From CAKUFA01 sp963627465 (lineage in GTDB: Bacteria > Bacillota > Clostridia > Christensenellales > Aristaeellaceae), in the NCBI GenBank assembly GCA_963627465.1, contig CAVGBO010000013.1, positions 42,339 through 106,338 of the forward strand: a stretch of 64,000 nucleotides of DNA, given 5' to 3'. The notes under the pieces were generated by a model that saw nothing but the letters and a program-made list of their open reading frames with translations, was not told the origin of the DNA and did no database searches. The translations under genes were made by a program, and so were the position numbers. Shown here one piece after another: positions 33,486-42,929 of this stretch (positions are counted from its first letter, which is position 1; each line of letters opens with the position of its first letter).

Positions 33486-36400
33486 ATGAAAGAACATCAG
33501 GAAAATCGCTACGGTCTTTACAGACCCGAGTTCGAGCACGACGCTTGCGGCATCGGTGCGGTTGCGGACATCAGCGGCCGTAAGAAACGCAGCGTGGTGG
33601 ATCAGGCTCTGAAGATTGTTGAAAAGCTGGAGCACCGTGCAGGCAAGGACGCCGACGGCAGCACCGGCGATGGTGTGGGCGTCATGACCCAAATGCCCCA
33701 TGCTTTTTTTGTCACGCAAAATCTAGGTTTCACCCTGCCCCCGGAACGGGACTACGGCGTGGGCATGGTTTTCATGCCCCAGGATCACCTGAAGCGTGCC
33801 CAGGCACGGCGGCTCATGGAAATCGTGGTGCAGAAAGAAAACCTGAAGGTGCTGGGCTGGCGTGATGTGCCGGTGAAGCCGGAAATTCTGGGTGCCCGTG
33901 CCCATGCCTGCATGCCCTGCATTCAGCAGTGCTTTATTGCCCGGCCGAAGACCGTTGGTCGTGGGCTGGACTTTGACCGCCGGCTGTACGTGGCTCGCCG
34001 TGCTTTCGAGCAGAGCTGTGACGGTGCCTACGTATGCTCCATGTCCAGCCGTACCATTGTATACAAGGGCATGTTTCTGGTTTCCCAGCTCCGCGCCTTT
34101 TATCCGGATCTGCAGGATGAGCGGTATGTCAGCGCCATTGCCATGGTGCACTCCCGTTTCTCCACCAACACCTTTCCCAGCTGGGAGCGTGCCCATCCCA
34201 ATCGGCTGATCCTCCACAACGGCGAAATCAATACCATCCGGGGCAACGTGGATCGGATGCTGGCTCGTGAAGAAACCATGGCTTCTCCCCTGCTGGAGCA
34301 GGACATGGACAAGATTCTGCCGGTTATCAGCGGCACGGGCAGCGACTCCGCCATGCTGGACAACACCCTGGAATTCCTGATGATGAACGGCGTGCCCCTG
34401 CCTCTGGCCGTGATGATGACCATCCCGGAGCCTTGGCAGAACGAACGGGACATTTCCCGCACCCGTCGGGATTTGTACCGGTACTATGCCACCATGATGG
34501 AACCCTGGGACGGTCCTGCTTCCATTCTTTTCTCCGACGGCGACATTATGGGCGCTGTGCTGGACCGGAACGGTCTGCGGCCTTCCCGGTACTATATCAC
34601 CACGGATAATATGCTGATTCTCTCCAGCGAAGTAGGCGTGCTGGATCTTCCCCCGGAAAAAATCAAGAAGAAATGCCGTGTCCGCTCCGGCCAGATGCTG
34701 CTGGTGGATACGGTACAGGGGCGCATTATCGGCGACAGCGAGCTCAAGGAATCCTACGCCTCCCGCCGCCCCTACGGGGAATGGCTGGACAGCAATCTGC
34801 TGTCCCTGCAGGATCTTCCCCTGCCCAGCCACGCTGCGCCCAAGCTGACACAAGATTCCCGGGATAGGCTGTACAAGGCCTTTGGCTACACCTACGAAGA
34901 GGTGAAGGAAGTCATCCTGCCCATGGCACGCACCGGGGCAGAACCTACTGCCTCCATGGGTGCAGATATTCCTCTGGCGGTGCTTTCCGACAAGCATCAG
35001 CCCCTGTTTGAGTACTTCCGTCAGCTCTTTGCCCAGGTAACCAATCCCCCCATTGATGCCATCCGTGAAAAGATTGTAACGGATACGGCAGTATACGTGG
35101 GCAGTGACGGCAACCTGCTGCAGGATCAGCCGGAGAACTGTGCCGTGCTGCGCTTGGAGCAGCCCATTCTTTCCAACGGGGATTTGCAGCGGATTAAGAA
35201 CTCCACGGAAAAATCCCTGCGTGTGGCTTGCGTGCCCATGCTCTACTACCGCAGTGAAACCCTGGAGCACGCCCTGAACCACCTTTTCGTGGTCTGTGAC
35301 CGTGCCTATAAAAACGGTGCCAATGTGCTGATCCTAACCGACCGTGGTGTGGATGAAAATCACATGGCCATTCCCTCCCTGCTGGCTGTTTCCGCCTTGG
35401 AGCAGCATCTGATCCGCACCCGCCGCCGGACAGCCGTCAGCGTGATTCTGGAAACGGCAGATCCTCGAGATGTGCACCACTTTGCCCTGCTGCTGGGCTA
35501 CGGTGCCCGGGCAGTAAACCCCTACCTGGCGCTGGAGTGCGTGGATGAGGTGATCGAAAAGGGTCTGCTGGACAAAAACGAACATGACGCCGAGCAGGAC
35601 TACATTGCCGCCGTGACCCACGGTGTCAGCCGGGTTGCCTCCAAGATGGGCATCTCCGTGCTTCAGTCCTACCAGAGCGCGCAGATCTTCGAGGCCATCG
35701 GCATCCGGCAGGATGTGATTGACCGGTACTTTACCAACACCGTTTCCCGGGTAGGCGGCATCGGGTTGGAGGAAATCAACGAAGACGTGATCTTCCGTCA
35801 CAGCCGTGCCTTTGACCCTCTGGACTTGGAAACAGACACCACCCTGGACTCCACCGGCTACCATCGCCTGCGCAGCGGCAGTGATAAGGAAGACCACATG
35901 TACAATCCTTACACCATTACCAAGCTGCAGCGTGCCGTGCAGTCCGGCAGCATGGAGCTGTTCCGTGAATACACCGCCATGGTGGATGACGAAACTCGTC
36001 CCCACACCCTGCGGGGCGTGCTGGATATTGACTTTGACCATTGCACCCCTGTGCCGCTGGAAGAGGTGGAGCCTGCCAGCGAAATCGTGAAGCGGTTCAA
36101 GACTGGTGCCATGAGCTACGGTTCCATCTCCCAGGAAGCCCACGAATGTCTGGCCGAAGCCATGAACCGGCTGGGCGGCCGCTCCAACTCCGGTGAGGGT
36201 GGCGAAAAGCACGAACGACTGAACACGGAGCGTGGCTCGAAAATCAAGCAGGTGGCTTCCGGCCGCTTCGGCGTGACCAGTGAGTACCTGCTGAGTGCTG
36301 AAGAAATTCAGATCAAAATGGCACAGGGTGCCAAGCCCGGTGAAGGCGGTCATCTGCCGGGAGGCAAGGTATATCCTTGGATTGCCCACACCCGCATGTC

Positions 36401-38000
36401 CACCCCCGGCGTTAGCCTGATTTCTCCCCCGCCACACCACGATATTTACTCCATTGAAGACTTGGCGCAGCTGATTTATGACCTGAAGTGCGCCAACCGC
36501 CGTGCCCGCATCAGCGTGAAGCTGGTCAGCGAAGCAGGCGTGGGTACGGTGGCAGCAGGCGTAGCCAAGGCAGGCGCACAGGTAATTCTGATCTCCGGCA
36601 GTGACGGCGGCACAGGCGCTGCACCCCGCAGCTCCATCCACAATGCCGGTCTGCCCTGGGAGTTGGGCATTGCAGAAGCCCATCAAACCCTGTCCCTGAA
36701 CGGTCTCCGCTCCCGTGTGGCACTGGAAGTAGACGGCAAGCTGATGAGCGGTCGGGATGTGGCCGTTGCCTGTATGCTGGGTGCAGAGGAGTTCGGCTTT
36801 GCCACGGCACCTCTGGTGTGCATGGGCTGCATGATGATGCGTGTGTGCAACTTGGACAGCTGCCCGGTAGGCATTGCCACCCAGAATCCGGAACTGCGGA
36901 AGCGGTTCAAGGGCAAGCCGGAATATGTAATGAACTTCATGCTCTACATTGCTGAAGAGCTTCGCGAAATCATGGCCAAGGTTGGCGTGCGCAGCGTGAA
37001 CGAATTGGTCGGCCGTGGGGATCTGCTGCGGGTGCGTGAAAAGTCCGCTGCCCCCCGTGCCAGCGTGATTGACCTGTCCAATGTCATCGGGCAGAGCATC
37101 AATGAGCACAAGGAAGCCGATGACTGCTTCGATTTCCACACGGAGAAAACCATGGATGAACAGGTGCTGCTGAAGAAATTCAAGCTCAGCAGCCTGAAGC
37201 CCCAAACAGTGGACATCCATGTTTCCAGCACCGACCGTGCCTTTGGCACCATCTTCGGCAGTGAAATCACCCGCCTCCACGGCAATGCCCTGCCGGATAA
37301 TACCTTTACCATCCTGGCCAACGGCGGCGGCGGTCAATCCTTCGGTGCCTTCATTCCCAAGGGCATGACCATCCGCCTGTGCGGTGACAGCAACGACTAC
37401 TTCGGCAAGGGACTGTCCGGCGGCCGGTTGGCGGTTTATCCCCCAGAAACCCTGCGGAACACCGCCGATGAAAACATCATCATCGGCAATGTGGCCCTGT
37501 ACGGTGCCACCGGCGGTCAAGCCTATGTATGCGGCTGCGCCGGGGAACGCTTTGCCGTGCGCAACTCCGGTGCCACCGCCGTGGTAGAAGGCGTGGGTGA
37601 CCACGGCTGCGAGTACATGACCGGTGGCTGTGTGGCCGTGCTGGGCAGAACCGGGCGGAACTTTGCTGCCGGTATGTCCGGCGGCGTGGCCTACGTGCTG
37701 GATGAAAATCACGACCTGTACCTGCGGGTGAACAAGCAGCTGGTGGACATTGAGGAAATGACCGCCGACCATGACATGGATGCCCTTCGCAGCATGCTGG
37801 AGGATCATCTGCGGGAGACCGGCTCCGAAAAAGCACGGATGCTGCTATCCGACTTCCGGCACTCGGTACTCAAGTTTAAGAAGATTATTCCCAGGGATTA
37901 CAAGCGCATGGTGAGCGCCATTGCCCACTGCGAAGCTCAGGGGATGACCCGTGACGAAGCGGAAATGGAAGCATTCCGTGAAACGACAAAAGGCAGGTGA
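33486..38000 (+). CDS. gltB: Glutamate synthase, large subunit
   Basis: 1504 residues. The class II amidotransferase domain starts at Cys21 in HDACGIGAVAD, so the first 20 residues are a propeptide. Residues about 800-1200 are the FMN-binding synthase domain with GEGGEKHERLN and the 3Fe-4S cysteines in MRVCNLDSCPVGIA. A GXGXG-rich right-handed beta-helix (GXG repeats, about 1250-1450) closes the protein. It makes two glutamates from glutamine and 2-oxoglutarate. ATG 33486 follows AAGGGA. It lies 6 bp before gltD. Confidence 0.98.
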   Translation: MKEHQENRYGLYRPEFEHDACGIGAVADISGRKKRSVVDQALKIVEKLEHRAGKDADGSTGDGVGVMTQMPHAFFVTQNLGFTLPPERDYGVGMVFMPQDHLKRAQARRLMEIVVQKENLKVLGWRDVPVKPEILGARAHACMPCIQQCFIARPKTVGRGLDFDRRLYVARRAFEQSCDGAYVCSMSSRTIVYKGMFLVSQLRAFYPDLQDERYVSAIAMVHSRFSTNTFPSWERAHPNRLILHNGEINTIRGNVDRMLAREETMASPLLEQDMDKILPVISGTGSDSAMLDNTLEFLMMNGVPLPLAVMMTIPEPWQNERDISRTRRDLYRYYATMMEPWDGPASILFSDGDIMGAVLDRNGLRPSRYYITTDNMLILSSEVGVLDLPPEKIKKKCRVRSGQMLLVDTVQGRIIGDSELKESYASRRPYGEWLDSNLLSLQDLPLPSHAAPKLTQDSRDRLYKAFGYTYEEVKEVILPMARTGAEPTASMGADIPLAVLSDKHQPLFEYFRQLFAQVTNPPIDAIREKIVTDTAVYVGSDGNLLQDQPENCAVLRLEQPILSNGDLQRIKNSTEKSLRVACVPMLYYRSETLEHALNHLFVVCDRAYKNGANVLILTDRGVDENHMAIPSLLAVSALEQHLIRTRRRTAVSVILETADPRDVHHFALLLGYGARAVNPYLALECVDEVIEKGLLDKNEHDAEQDYIAAVTHGVSRVASKMGISVLQSYQSAQIFEAIGIRQDVIDRYFTNTVSRVGGIGLEEINEDVIFRHSRAFDPLDLETDTTLDSTGYHRLRSGSDKEDHMYNPYTITKLQRAVQSGSMELFREYTAMVDDETRPHTLRGVLDIDFDHCTPVPLEEVEPASEIVKRFKTGAMSYGSISQEAHECLAEAMNRLGGRSNSGEGGEKHERLNTERGSKIKQVASGRFGVTSEYLLSAEEIQIKMAQGAKPGEGGHLPGGKVYPWIAHTRMSTPGVSLISPPPHHDIYSIEDLAQLIYDLKCANRRARISVKLVSEAGVGTVAAGVAKAGAQVILISGSDGGTGAAPRSSIHNAGLPWELGIAEAHQTLSLNGLRSRVALEVDGKLMSGRDVAVACMLGAEEFGFATAPLVCMGCMMMRVCNLDSCPVGIATQNPELRKRFKGKPEYVMNFMLYIAEELREIMAKVGVRSVNELVGRGDLLRVREKSAAPRASVIDLSNVIGQSINEHKEADDCFDFHTEKTMDEQVLLKKFKLSSLKPQTVDIHVSSTDRAFGTIFGSEITRLHGNALPDNTFTILANGGGGQSFGAFIPKGMTIRLCGDSNDYFGKGLSGGRLAVYPPETLRNTADENIIIGNVALYGATGGQAYVCGCAGERFAVRNSGATAVVEGVGDHGCEYMTGGCVAVLGRTGRNFAAGMSGGVAYVLDENHDLYLRVNKQLVDIEEMTADHDMDALRSMLEDHLRETGSEKARMLLSDFRHSVLKFKKIIPRDYKRMVSAIAHCEAQGMTRDEAEMEAFRETTKGR

Positions 38001-38006
38001 GCGGCG

Positions 38007-39446
38007 ATGGGTAAGGTAGACGGCTTTTTGCTGTATCCTCGCAAGAACGCTGCGTGGAAGGATCCCATGGAACGGATCCAGAATTTTGATGAATTTAAGC
38101 TGCCCCTTTCTCCCAAGGCGCAGCGTGAGCAGGCTGCCCGGTGCATGAACTGCGGCGTTCCCTTCTGCCAAAGCGGCATGAAGCTGAACGGCATGTTTAC
38201 CGGCTGTCCTCTGCATAACCTGATTCCCGAATGGAATGACATGCTGTACCTAGGCAACACCCGGCATGCGCTGGATCGGCTGCTAAAGACCAACTGCTTT
38301 CCCGAGTTTACCGGACGTGTCTGCCCCGCCCTGTGCGAAGCGGCCTGCACCTGCGGCATGAACGGGGAAAGCGTGTCCGTCCATGACAACGAGCTGGCTA
38401 TCATCGAAACCGCTTACGAAAGCGGCTGGATGCAGCCTAAGCCGCCCCGGGTGCGCAGCGGCCGTCAAATCGCCATTGTAGGCAGTGGCCCCTCCGGCCT
38501 GGCTGCCGCATGGATGCTGAATCATCGGGGACACACGGTGACGGTGTACGAACGTTCCGACCGCCCTGGCGGACTGTTAATGTATGGCATCCCCAACATG
38601 AAGCTGGATAAGCAGATCATTGCACGCCGCATCAAGCTGATGGAAGACGAAGGTATTCAGTTCATCACCGGCGTGGAAGTAGGCACGGATGTGGATGCCG
38701 CCAGCCTGCAAAAAGACTATGATGCGGTGCTGCTGTGCTGCGGTGCCGGTCAGCCCCGAGACTTGAAGCTTCCCGGGCGGGATGCGGAGGGCATTCACTT
38801 CGCCGTGGATTTCCTGACGGCTGCCACCAAGCAGGTGCTGGGCACCGGGAAAGCCATTGACGCTAAGGACAAAAAAGTAGTCATTGTCGGCGGCGGCGAT
38901 ACGGGCAATGACTGCGTAGGCACCTGCATCCGCATGGGCTGCGCCAGTGTAACCCAGCTGGAGATGATGCCCAAGCCTTCGGAAACACGGACAGCGGATA
39001 ATCCCTGGCCTGAATGGCCGAAGGTGCTGAAGACCGACTACGGTCAGCAGGAAGCCATTGCCGTCTTCGGTCATGACCCCAGACTGTTCGAAACCACGGT
39101 CAGCGAAATTCTGAAGGATGATGCCGGTCACATTCGTGGCTTGAAGCTGGTGTCCCTGAAGGGTCGGGACGTAGTGCCCGGCAGCGAGCATGAGATTGAT
39201 TGTGATCTGCTGCTGATTGCCGCCGGCTTTGTAGGCTGTCAAAAAACCGTGCCGGAAGCCTTTGGTGTGAACCTTGGCGCCCGTGGCACGGTGGATGCAG
39301 GGGAAGATTACAAGACCAATGTACCCGGCGTCTTTGCAGCGGGCGACATGCGGCGTGGTCAGTCCTTGGTGGTGTGGGGCATCAGCGAAGGTCGGAATGC
39401 CGCAAGGGAAATTGACCGCTTCCTGATGGGCTACACGGAAATGTAA
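38007..39446 (+). CDS. gltD: Glutamate synthase, small subunit
   Basis: 479 residues. Two N-terminal [4Fe-4S] clusters are ligated by cysteines in CMNCGVPFCQSG, CPLHNL, and CPALCEAACTCG. FAD is bound at VGSGPSGLAAAW (about 153-164) and NADPH at VGGGDTGNDCVG. It passes electrons from NAD(P)H to GltB. Start ATG 38007 is preceded by GGTGAGCGGCG, a modest site. Two hairpins follow the gene. Confidence 0.98.
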   Translation: MGKVDGFLLYPRKNAAWKDPMERIQNFDEFKLPLSPKAQREQAARCMNCGVPFCQSGMKLNGMFTGCPLHNLIPEWNDMLYLGNTRHALDRLLKTNCFPEFTGRVCPALCEAACTCGMNGESVSVHDNELAIIETAYESGWMQPKPPRVRSGRQIAIVGSGPSGLAAAWMLNHRGHTVTVYERSDRPGGLLMYGIPNMKLDKQIIARRIKLMEDEGIQFITGVEVGTDVDAASLQKDYDAVLLCCGAGQPRDLKLPGRDAEGIHFAVDFLTAATKQVLGTGKAIDAKDKKVVIVGGGDTGNDCVGTCIRMGCASVTQLEMMPKPSETRTADNPWPEWPKVLKTDYGQQEAIAVFGHDPRLFETTVSEILKDDAGHIRGLKLVSLKGRDVVPGSEHEIDCDLLLIAAGFVGCQKTVPEAFGVNLGARGTVDAGEDYKTNVPGVFAAGDMRRGQSLVVWGISEGRNAAREIDRFLMGYTEM

Positions 39447-39449
39447 AAA

Positions 39450-39523
39450 AGGCGGCGTTCCGAAACGCCGCCTCACAAATGCAAATCGCAGCAGCTGGTT
39501 GGTGATCAGCTGCTGCGTTTTTT
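39450..39523 (+). terminator. Tandem terminator hairpins of gltBD
   Basis: AGGCGGCGTT/AACGCCGCCT (39450-39473) and CGCAGCAGCTG/CAGCTGCTGCG (39487-39517). The second has a T-run (TTTTTT) and is the intrinsic terminator for gltD. The convergent YigZ gene ends at 39531. Confidence 0.82.
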
Positions 39524-39530
39524 CACTCTT

Positions 39531-40163
39531 TTATGCTTCCCACCCGGCGAAGGATTCCTCCTCCAGCAGAGTTTCGACTTTGCCATCTGTCACACGGGTC
39601 AGGGTATCCAGTACCTGCTGAGCATCCTTTTCCCGCACCAGGAGGGTAAAGGTCACGGCGGTGGTAAACTCACTGCCCACAAGCTGCACCGGCAGGCTTT
39701 TCAAGGCGTACTGCACCTTATCCCACAGGGGATAGCCTACCTCGCACAAGTATTGCTGGGAAGGCTCCATGACCACAACGCCGGAAGCCTTCAGTGCCGT
39801 CACGCATCCTTGTGTATAGGCACGCACCAAGCCTCCTGCCCCCAGCAGGATACCGCCGAAGTACCGTGTCACCACCACGCAGCAGTTCACCACGCCCTGT
39901 GCCTTCAGCACTTCCATAATGGGCAGGCCTGCCGTGCCGCCGGGCTCCCCATCATCCGAGTAACGCATAATGCCTGCATTGCGGCCGATGACGTAAGCGT
40001 AGCAATTGTGGGTAGCGTCCTTGTGCTTTTCCCGTATGCCCTTGAGGAAGGCCAGGGCCTCCTCCTCCGTCTGGGCAGGAGACCCGTAGCCAATGAAGCG
40101 GCTCTTATTGATGATAAACTCATCAGAGGCACTTTGCCTCAGGGTTTTATAAGGGGCGCTCAC
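39531..40163 (-). CDS. yigZ: YigZ/IMPACT family protein
   Basis: 210 residues. The N-terminal UPF0029 domain has the motif RYSDDGEPGGTAGLPI, and the C-terminal part is a ferredoxin-like DUF1949. The family is related to eukaryotic IMPACT; its bacterial function is unsettled (proposed link to ribosome or stress control). The GTG start overlaps the tyrS stop (GTGA), so it is translated with tyrosyl-tRNA synthetase. Confidence 0.93.
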   Translation of the reverse strand: MSAPYKTLRQSASDEFIINKSRFIGYGSPAQTEEEALAFLKGIREKHKDATHNCYAYVIGRNAGIMRYSDDGEPGGTAGLPIMEVLKAQGVVNCCVVVTRYFGGILLGAGGLVRAYTQGCVTALKASGVVVMEPSQQYLCEVGYPLWDKVQYALKSLPVQLVGSEFTTAVTFTLLVREKDAQQVLDTLTRVTDGKVETLLEEESFAGWEA

Positions 40164-41389
40164 TTCAGGATCAGGCGGCAGAAGGTCTTCTTGCCCTTGC
40201 GCAGCATCAGACCATCCTCGCCGAACTGTTCAGGGGTGATCACGGCATTCACGTCCGTCACCTTTTCATCAGCCACCAATACAGCCCCTGCTTCCACCTG
40301 CTTGCGGGCATCGCTCTTGCTGCGGCACATGCCTGCCAGTGCCAGCATGGTGGTTACCCGGGCATCTTCCTCCAGCATGGCACGAGTCACTTCGAAGGAA
40401 GGCACATTCTTTCCATTGGCACCGCCGGCAAACAAGGCCTGTGCCGCATCGGCAGCCTTCTGAGCTTCTTCCTCGCCGTGCACCAGCTTGGTCACTTCGT
40501 AGGCCAGCACCTTCTTAGCCTCGTTAATGGCACTGCCCTCCAGCGCACCCAGGCGACGTACTTCGTCCATGGGCAGGAAGGTCAGCAGACCCAGGCACTT
40601 TTCCACATCCTTGTCGTCCACATTCCGCCAGTACTGGTAGAACTCGAAGGGAGACGTTTTGTTGGGGTCAAGCCACAGGGCACCCTTTTCCGTTTTGCCC
40701 ATCTTCCGACCATCGTGGGTCAGCAGCAGTTGGAAGGTGCAGGCATAGGCCCGTTCATTGTCCTTGCGGCGCACCAGATCAGCACCGCCCAGCATGTTGC
40801 TCCACTGATCGTTGCCGCCCATTTCCAACCGGCAGCCATAGCGGCGGAACAGCTCCAGGAAGTCATAACTCTGCATGAGCATGTAGGTGAATTCCAGGAA
40901 GCTGAGGCCATTCTCCGTGGCCATACGGGCCTTGTAACACTCAGCCGTCAGCATCTTATTAACGGAGAACATGGTGCCGATGTCCCGCATGAAGTCGATG
41001 AAGTTCATGTGACGCAGCCAGTCACCGTTGTTGACGATCAGTGCCTTGCCATCGGAGAAATCCAGGAATCGACCCATCTGCTCCTTGATGTGCGCCACGT
41101 TGTTGTCGATGGTCTCCACGGTCATCATCTTCCGCATATCCGTTTTGCCGGAAGGATCACCCACCATGGCCGTGCCGCCGCCCATCAAGGCAATGGGGCG
41201 ATGGCCTGCCTTCTGCATGTGCGCCATGGCCATAATCGGGATGTAGTGACCGATGTGCAGAGAGTCTGCCGTGGGGTCAAAGCCTACATAGAAGGTGGTA
41301 GGCTCCTCCAGCTGCTTGTACAGTTCATCCTCAAAGGTCATCTGTGCCAGGAATCCACGCTCCCGAAGGGTATCAAGTACGTTTGCCAT
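40160..41389 (-). CDS. tyrS: Tyrosyl-tRNA synthetase
   Basis: 409 residues, class I. The HIGH motif is SLHIGHYIP, the tyrosine site FVGFDPTADSLH, LMQSYDFLEL, and the KMSKS variant is GRKMGKTEKG. The S4-like RNA-binding C-terminus includes MCRSKSDARKQVEAGAVLV. It follows an aminotransferase by 12 bp under one Tyr T-box leader. The combination suggests a regulon responding to tyrosine. Confidence 0.97.
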   Translation of the reverse strand: MANVLDTLRERGFLAQMTFEDELYKQLEEPTTFYVGFDPTADSLHIGHYIPIMAMAHMQKAGHRPIALMGGGTAMVGDPSGKTDMRKMMTVETIDNNVAHIKEQMGRFLDFSDGKALIVNNGDWLRHMNFIDFMRDIGTMFSVNKMLTAECYKARMATENGLSFLEFTYMLMQSYDFLELFRRYGCRLEMGGNDQWSNMLGGADLVRRKDNERAYACTFQLLLTHDGRKMGKTEKGALWLDPNKTSPFEFYQYWRNVDDKDVEKCLGLLTFLPMDEVRRLGALEGSAINEAKKVLAYEVTKLVHGEEEAQKAADAAQALFAGGANGKNVPSFEVTRAMLEEDARVTTMLALAGMCRSKSDARKQVEAGAVLVADEKVTDVNAVITPEQFGEDGLMLRKGKKTFCRLILK

Positions 41390-41401
41390 CGTTATTTCCT
41401 C

Positions 41402-42592
41402 TCACTTTCTTTTACATGCTTCTTCCACAAGGGTGCGAAGGGTTTGCATACCGGTATGGATCTGGTCGACGGAGCTGTTGGAGAAATTCAGCCGCAGGGT
41501 GTTTTCGTGTCCCCCGTTGGCGAAGAAATGGGTGCCGGGCACATAGGCCACATGCTTTGCCACAGCCTTCTCCAGCATTTCTTTTGCATTCAGGCCTTCC
41601 GGCAGCTCCACCCATACGAACAAGCCGCCTTCCGGCTTGGTATATCGGGTGCCCTCCGGGAAGTGATCCAGCTCTTCCAGCATGGCATTCAGCTGTTCAC
41701 GGTAGCTTGCGCAGATTTCCGCAATATGCTCCGGCAGCAGGTTCTGCCGCAGGAACTGATCCACAATGGCCTGATTCAGGTTGGCAGTATGCACATCGGT
41801 GGACTGCTTGCCCATGGTGCACTTGCGGATGATAGCCGCATCCCCTGCCATGAAGCCCACTCGAAGGCCGGGGGAAATGATTTTGCTGAAGGAACCCAGG
41901 AACACCACCCAGCCTTCCTTGTCGAAGGACTTAATGGAAGGTCCCCCAACACCGGCGTAGCGCAGATCCCGGTAAGGATCATCCTCCGCAACCACAACCC
42001 CATACTTGGCAGCCATTTCAGCGATGGGCTGGCGGCGGTCATAGGCCAAGGTCTTACCGGTAGGGTTCTGGAAGGTAGGAATGACATAGAGCATCTTAGG
42101 ATGATAAGTTGCCATAGCTTCTTCCAGCTTATCCAGCAGAAGGCCGTTTTCATCGCTCTCCACCGGCACAATCTTGGCCTGATAGAACTTCATGCATTGC
42201 AGATTGCCCAGGAAGGAGGGGTTCTCCACCAAGATCACATCCCCGGGATCAATCATGGCCTTGCAAAGCAGATCCATGGCCTGGGTAGAACCGGTCACCG
42301 GCAGCACGGCAGGAACCTGACAGCCAATCTCCTGCTCCACATAGGTCTTCAGACTCTCCAAGAAAGGCGCATACCCTTCCGTTGCCCCGTATTGCAGAAT
42401 GGCCTTCCCATCCTGCTGGAGTACCTGATGAGCGATCCGATCCACCGTTTCATCCGGCAGTGCAGCAGGAGAAGGATTGCCCCCTGCAAAGGAGATCATG
42501 CCGGGCTGGGCAATCATTTTGAAAATTTCACGGATTGCGCTGCCCGAGATACCATCGAACCGATGAGCGAACCGAAGCCGTTCCATGTCCAT
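41402..42592 (-). CDS. PLP-dependent aminotransferase, probable aromatic type
   Basis: 396 residues, fold type I, class I/II. MISFAGGNPSPAALP at the N-terminus, ATEGYAPFLESLK, VIPTFQNPTGKT and the PLP lysine segment LGSFSKIISPGLRVG are clear. These put it in the 2-aminoadipate/LysN-MocR-like group, which contains aromatic aminotransferases. The Tyr T-box upstream, shared with tyrS, points to tyrosine synthesis from 4-hydroxyphenylpyruvate (inference). The start at 42592 follows AAAGGGTG. Confidence 0.9.
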   Translation of the reverse strand: MDMERLRFAHRFDGISGSAIREIFKMIAQPGMISFAGGNPSPAALPDETVDRIAHQVLQQDGKAILQYGATEGYAPFLESLKTYVEQEIGCQVPAVLPVTGSTQAMDLLCKAMIDPGDVILVENPSFLGNLQCMKFYQAKIVPVESDENGLLLDKLEEAMATYHPKMLYVIPTFQNPTGKTLAYDRRQPIAEMAAKYGVVVAEDDPYRDLRYAGVGGPSIKSFDKEGWVVFLGSFSKIISPGLRVGFMAGDAAIIRKCTMGKQSTDVHTANLNQAIVDQFLRQNLLPEHIAEICASYREQLNAMLEELDHFPEGTRYTKPEGGLFVWVELPEGLNAKEMLEKAVAKHVAYVPGTHFFANGGHENTLRLNFSNSSVDQIHTGMQTLRTLVEEACKRK

Positions 42593-42616
42593 ACATATCA
42601 CCCTTTCCAAATAAAA

Positions 42617-42870
42617 ACCTTCCCAAACCGTAATGGCTTGGGAAGGTGAACATTGTCACGGTACCACTTCCGCATTCAGCTGCTATGCAGCCCTCACAGG
42701 GAACCCATGATTCCCCTGCGCGATAACCGGCGCACCGGAAACTGCCTACTGTCACTTCAGCAGCTGACTCAGGGATGTACTTCACCTTGCCGAATCGCCT
42801 TCTTGCACCCTCCGAAGGCTCTCTTCAGATTCCTTGGCTTGGCTACTCTTCCCATCATGGTCGTGGCGTT
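42617..42870 (-). promoter_or_regulatory. T-box riboswitch, predicted tRNA-Tyr (UAC)
   Basis: The minus strand has a complete T-box. GAAGTACATC supplies specifier UAC (Tyr) at 42779-42777. GAAGTGGTACCGTG (42670-42657) is the consensus T-box sequence. The terminator CCTTCCCAA/TTGGGAAGG with T-run lies at 42646-42611. Start of the leader near 42865 is set by the promoter. The downstream genes include tyrS, which confirms the amino acid. Confidence 0.92.
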
Positions 42871-42899
42871 ATGATAGCATATCCCGGATAGGTTGTCAA
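42871..42899 (-). promoter_or_regulatory. Promoter of the Tyr T-box operon
   Basis: Minus-strand TTGACA (42899-42894) and TATCAT (42876-42871), spacer 17 bp. Transcription would begin near 42864, at the first bases of the T-box leader. Confidence 0.8.
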
Positions 42900-42929
42900 G
42901 CACGGAATCGCAAGGCAGCAAAACGAGAA

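Noticed and set aside
35334..37808. 824-codon open frame antisense to gltB
   Set aside because: It has no family character, and its amino-acid make-up is that of reversed gltB codons. Long antisense frames are common in GC-rich genes.
40478..42649. 723-codon frame antisense to tyrS and aminotransferase
   Set aside because: Both sense genes are intact; the frame also runs through the Tyr T-box leader.
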